Below are positions 24,181 to 25,457 of a stretch of DNA of 25,457 nucleotides, piece by piece. The stretch lies in assembly GCA_045636245.1 (NCBI GenBank), contig JAZTXA010000129.1:1-25457 (forward strand). The letters run 5' to 3'. The position numbers were made by a program, and so were the translations under genes. The first letter of the stretch is position 1. Each line of letters opens with the position of its first letter. A model generated the notes under the pieces. The model ran no database searches. It saw nothing but the letters and a program-made list of their open reading frames with translations, and had not been told where the DNA came from. Source of the DNA: RGIG7213 sp045636245 (GTDB taxonomy: Bacteria; Bacillota; Clostridia; Oscillospirales; CAG-272).

Positions 24181-25457
24181 ATGACAAAATACATAAAAAA
24201 AATAATTGCTGTTTTACTCTCCTCTGCCCTTCTTTGTTCTGCGGTCTTTGCCGATGAAACCGCATTTGAGAGTGATACGACAGCCACGGATGAAACAGAA
24301 AGCGGCTCGGCTGAATCGGGCGACGAGCCTGTAACACCGCCCGAAGACGAGGATCCCTTTGTACCTCCGACAGTATTTGATGATGACGATGTACTTTTGC
24401 GTGTGGGAATATTTTATGCTCCCGACATTAGAGAGGGCTACAGATTGAGGCCATCCGCATCACAGCTCGGTTTTGATCTTTACTCAACTACAATGGATCA
24501 CAAATTTACATATTTGTACAGTATTGAGGAAATTTCAGACATTTCCTATGCAAAAGGCGGAAATCTTTACAAATACAAAGAATCCGAATCTAAATGGATC
24601 TTTTGTTCCACAAGTGACGCAAGCAAGGCTGTTGTCGGCGGTTATCACATTCTTTTACCGGAAGTGTATGAAAATGCCCGTAAGCTTGATGAAGGAATCG
24701 AAAAGCTTTCAAAAACGTTTGAAGAGCATATTATTCCCGCCTGTATAAACGGTGAGCTTAAGATACTTATAGGTTCATATTTCAAAAAAGCAGACGCCGA
24801 AAACGCTTTAAGCGAGATGACAGGACTTTCTGAAGGTTCTGTTGTAATATCACCGTCAGATGAAAATGAAGTTGTCGTGCTTGACCATAATACAGGTGAT
24901 ATACTGTTTTACTTCCTTGATTCATATGAAATCGGACTTGGATGTTATCCCAGAAAGGCAGACGGCGAACACAATTACATCAAGATTCAATCCGGATATT
25001 ATTGGCCCGGAATTTTTGAAGCAAAAAGATATAAAGACTCGTCGGGTGATTACATCTCGCTCATCATGATATCTGAAATGGAAGAATATGTCGAAAGCGT
25101 TGTTCCGTGGGAAATTTCCCCATCGTGGCCAAAGGAAACACTTAAAGCGTTTGCAATTTGTGTTCGCACATATGCATATGCAAATTTCGGAAAACATGCT
25201 TCTCTCGGTTTTGATATTTGCTGCGAATCAAACTGTCAGAAGTCGCTCGGTCATTCGAATGTAACAGACATTGTAAGGGATGCTGTTAAGGAAACCTGTG
25301 GTATGATGATGGTGTGCGACGGACGTCCCGCCACAGCGTATTATTCCGCTGTCACGGGAGGGTCTATTGCGGCGGCTCACGAAGTGTGGAACCAACCGGC
25401 GGAAAAATATCTTGTCGGCCAGTTTACCCCATGGGAAAAATACGAAACACATAAATA
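24181..25457 (+). CDS. SpoIID/LytB-domain protein, secreted (C-terminus outside window)
   Basis: Partial: 425 codons are visible and the gene runs off the right edge. A signal peptide lies at residues 1-25 (IIAVLLSSALLCSAVFA) and is followed by an acidic low-complexity linker (about 26-65). A segment like a SPOR repeat (LKILIGSYFKKADAENALSE, near 192-212) may bind glycan. The SpoIID domain begins near 290: VVPWEISPSWPKETLKAF carries the candidate catalytic E311 (family VVPSEMP.SWP), followed by RTYAYANFG. Cysteines C347, C348 and C352 in FDICCESNCQ match the family metal-site loop. SpoIID is a lytic transglycosylase that acts on stripped glycan strands during spore engulfment; whether this copy is spoIID or a vegetative paralog is not settled. 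Ribosome site GAGGG lies 8 bases before the ATG. Confidence 0.85.
   Translation, partial: MTKYIKKIIAVLLSSALLCSAVFADETAFESDTTATDETESGSAESGDEPVTPPEDEDPFVPPTVFDDDDVLLRVGIFYAPDIREGYRLRPSASQLGFDLYSTTMDHKFTYLYSIEEISDISYAKGGNLYKYKESESKWIFCSTSDASKAVVGGYHILLPEVYENARKLDEGIEKLSKTFEEHIIPACINGELKILIGSYFKKADAENALSEMTGLSEGSVVISPSDENEVVVLDHNTGDILFYFLDSYEIGLGCYPRKADGEHNYIKIQSGYYWPGIFEAKRYKDSSGDYISLIMISEMEEYVESVVPWEISPSWPKETLKAFAICVRTYAYANFGKHASLGFDICCESNCQKSLGHSNVTDIVRDAVKETCGMMMVCDGRPATAYYSAVTGGSIAAAHEVWNQPAEKYLVGQFTPWEKYETHK

Noticed and set aside
24473..24748. Plus-strand frame of 91 codons inside the SpoIID-like gene
   Set aside because: It is a shifted frame within a coding region that is continuous from 24181 to the window end.

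Overview
The window reads as chromosomal DNA of a low-GC, anaerobic, endospore-forming member of the Clostridia, probably a gut-type Oscillospiraceae/Ruminococcaceae relative (lineage is inferred). The reasons are a one-chain pyruvate:ferredoxin oxidoreductase, AddAB instead of RecBCD, a WhiA/DnaE pair, a SpoIID-like protein and AT-rich intergenic DNA with AGGAGG-type ribosome binding sites. There is no tRNA, rRNA, CRISPR array, prophage or intact insertion sequence.

Layout. Positions 1-19250 are all on the minus strand. From right to left they hold a genome-maintenance operon (dinB, a compact queG-like gene, an unknown two-helix membrane protein, addB, addA; 9761-19250) with overlapping or nearly overlapping genes; a 651-bp gap (9110-9760); the highly expressed-looking pyruvate:ferredoxin oxidoreductase gene with its own promoter; a strong GC-rich hairpin; a cardiolipin synthase gene; and a tight murB-whiA-dnaE cluster whose last gene runs off the left edge. 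From 19389 everything is on the plus strand: a divergent type IIA topoisomerase pair (B then A subunit), a small secreted or membrane-anchored protein, and a SpoIID/LytB-domain protein that runs off the right edge. The close spacing suggests one transcript.

How the genes relate. The dinB operon joins translesion synthesis with AddAB end resection, so it looks like a damage-tolerance and recombination unit; the queG-like gene and the membrane protein are passengers or unknown partners. The murB-whiA-dnaE group joins wall precursor synthesis, a division-linked DNA-binding protein and a replicative polymerase. The plus-strand operon puts chromosome topology next to a sporulation-type peptidoglycan hydrolase.

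Most notable observations: (1) dinB has a consensus TTGACA-17-TATAAT promoter placed so that the predicted transcript begins at the A of its ATG, i.e. a leaderless mRNA; murB shows a weaker version of the same arrangement. (2) The topoisomerase pair departs from the usual GyrB/ParE and GyrA/ParC motifs but keeps the catalytic residues. (3) dnaE begins with TTG directly after the whiA stop codon, in the same frame. (4) rapZ and yvcK, which commonly sit between murB and whiA, are absent. (5) A large hairpin separates the oxidoreductase gene from cls and leaves no room for a cls promoter downstream of it.
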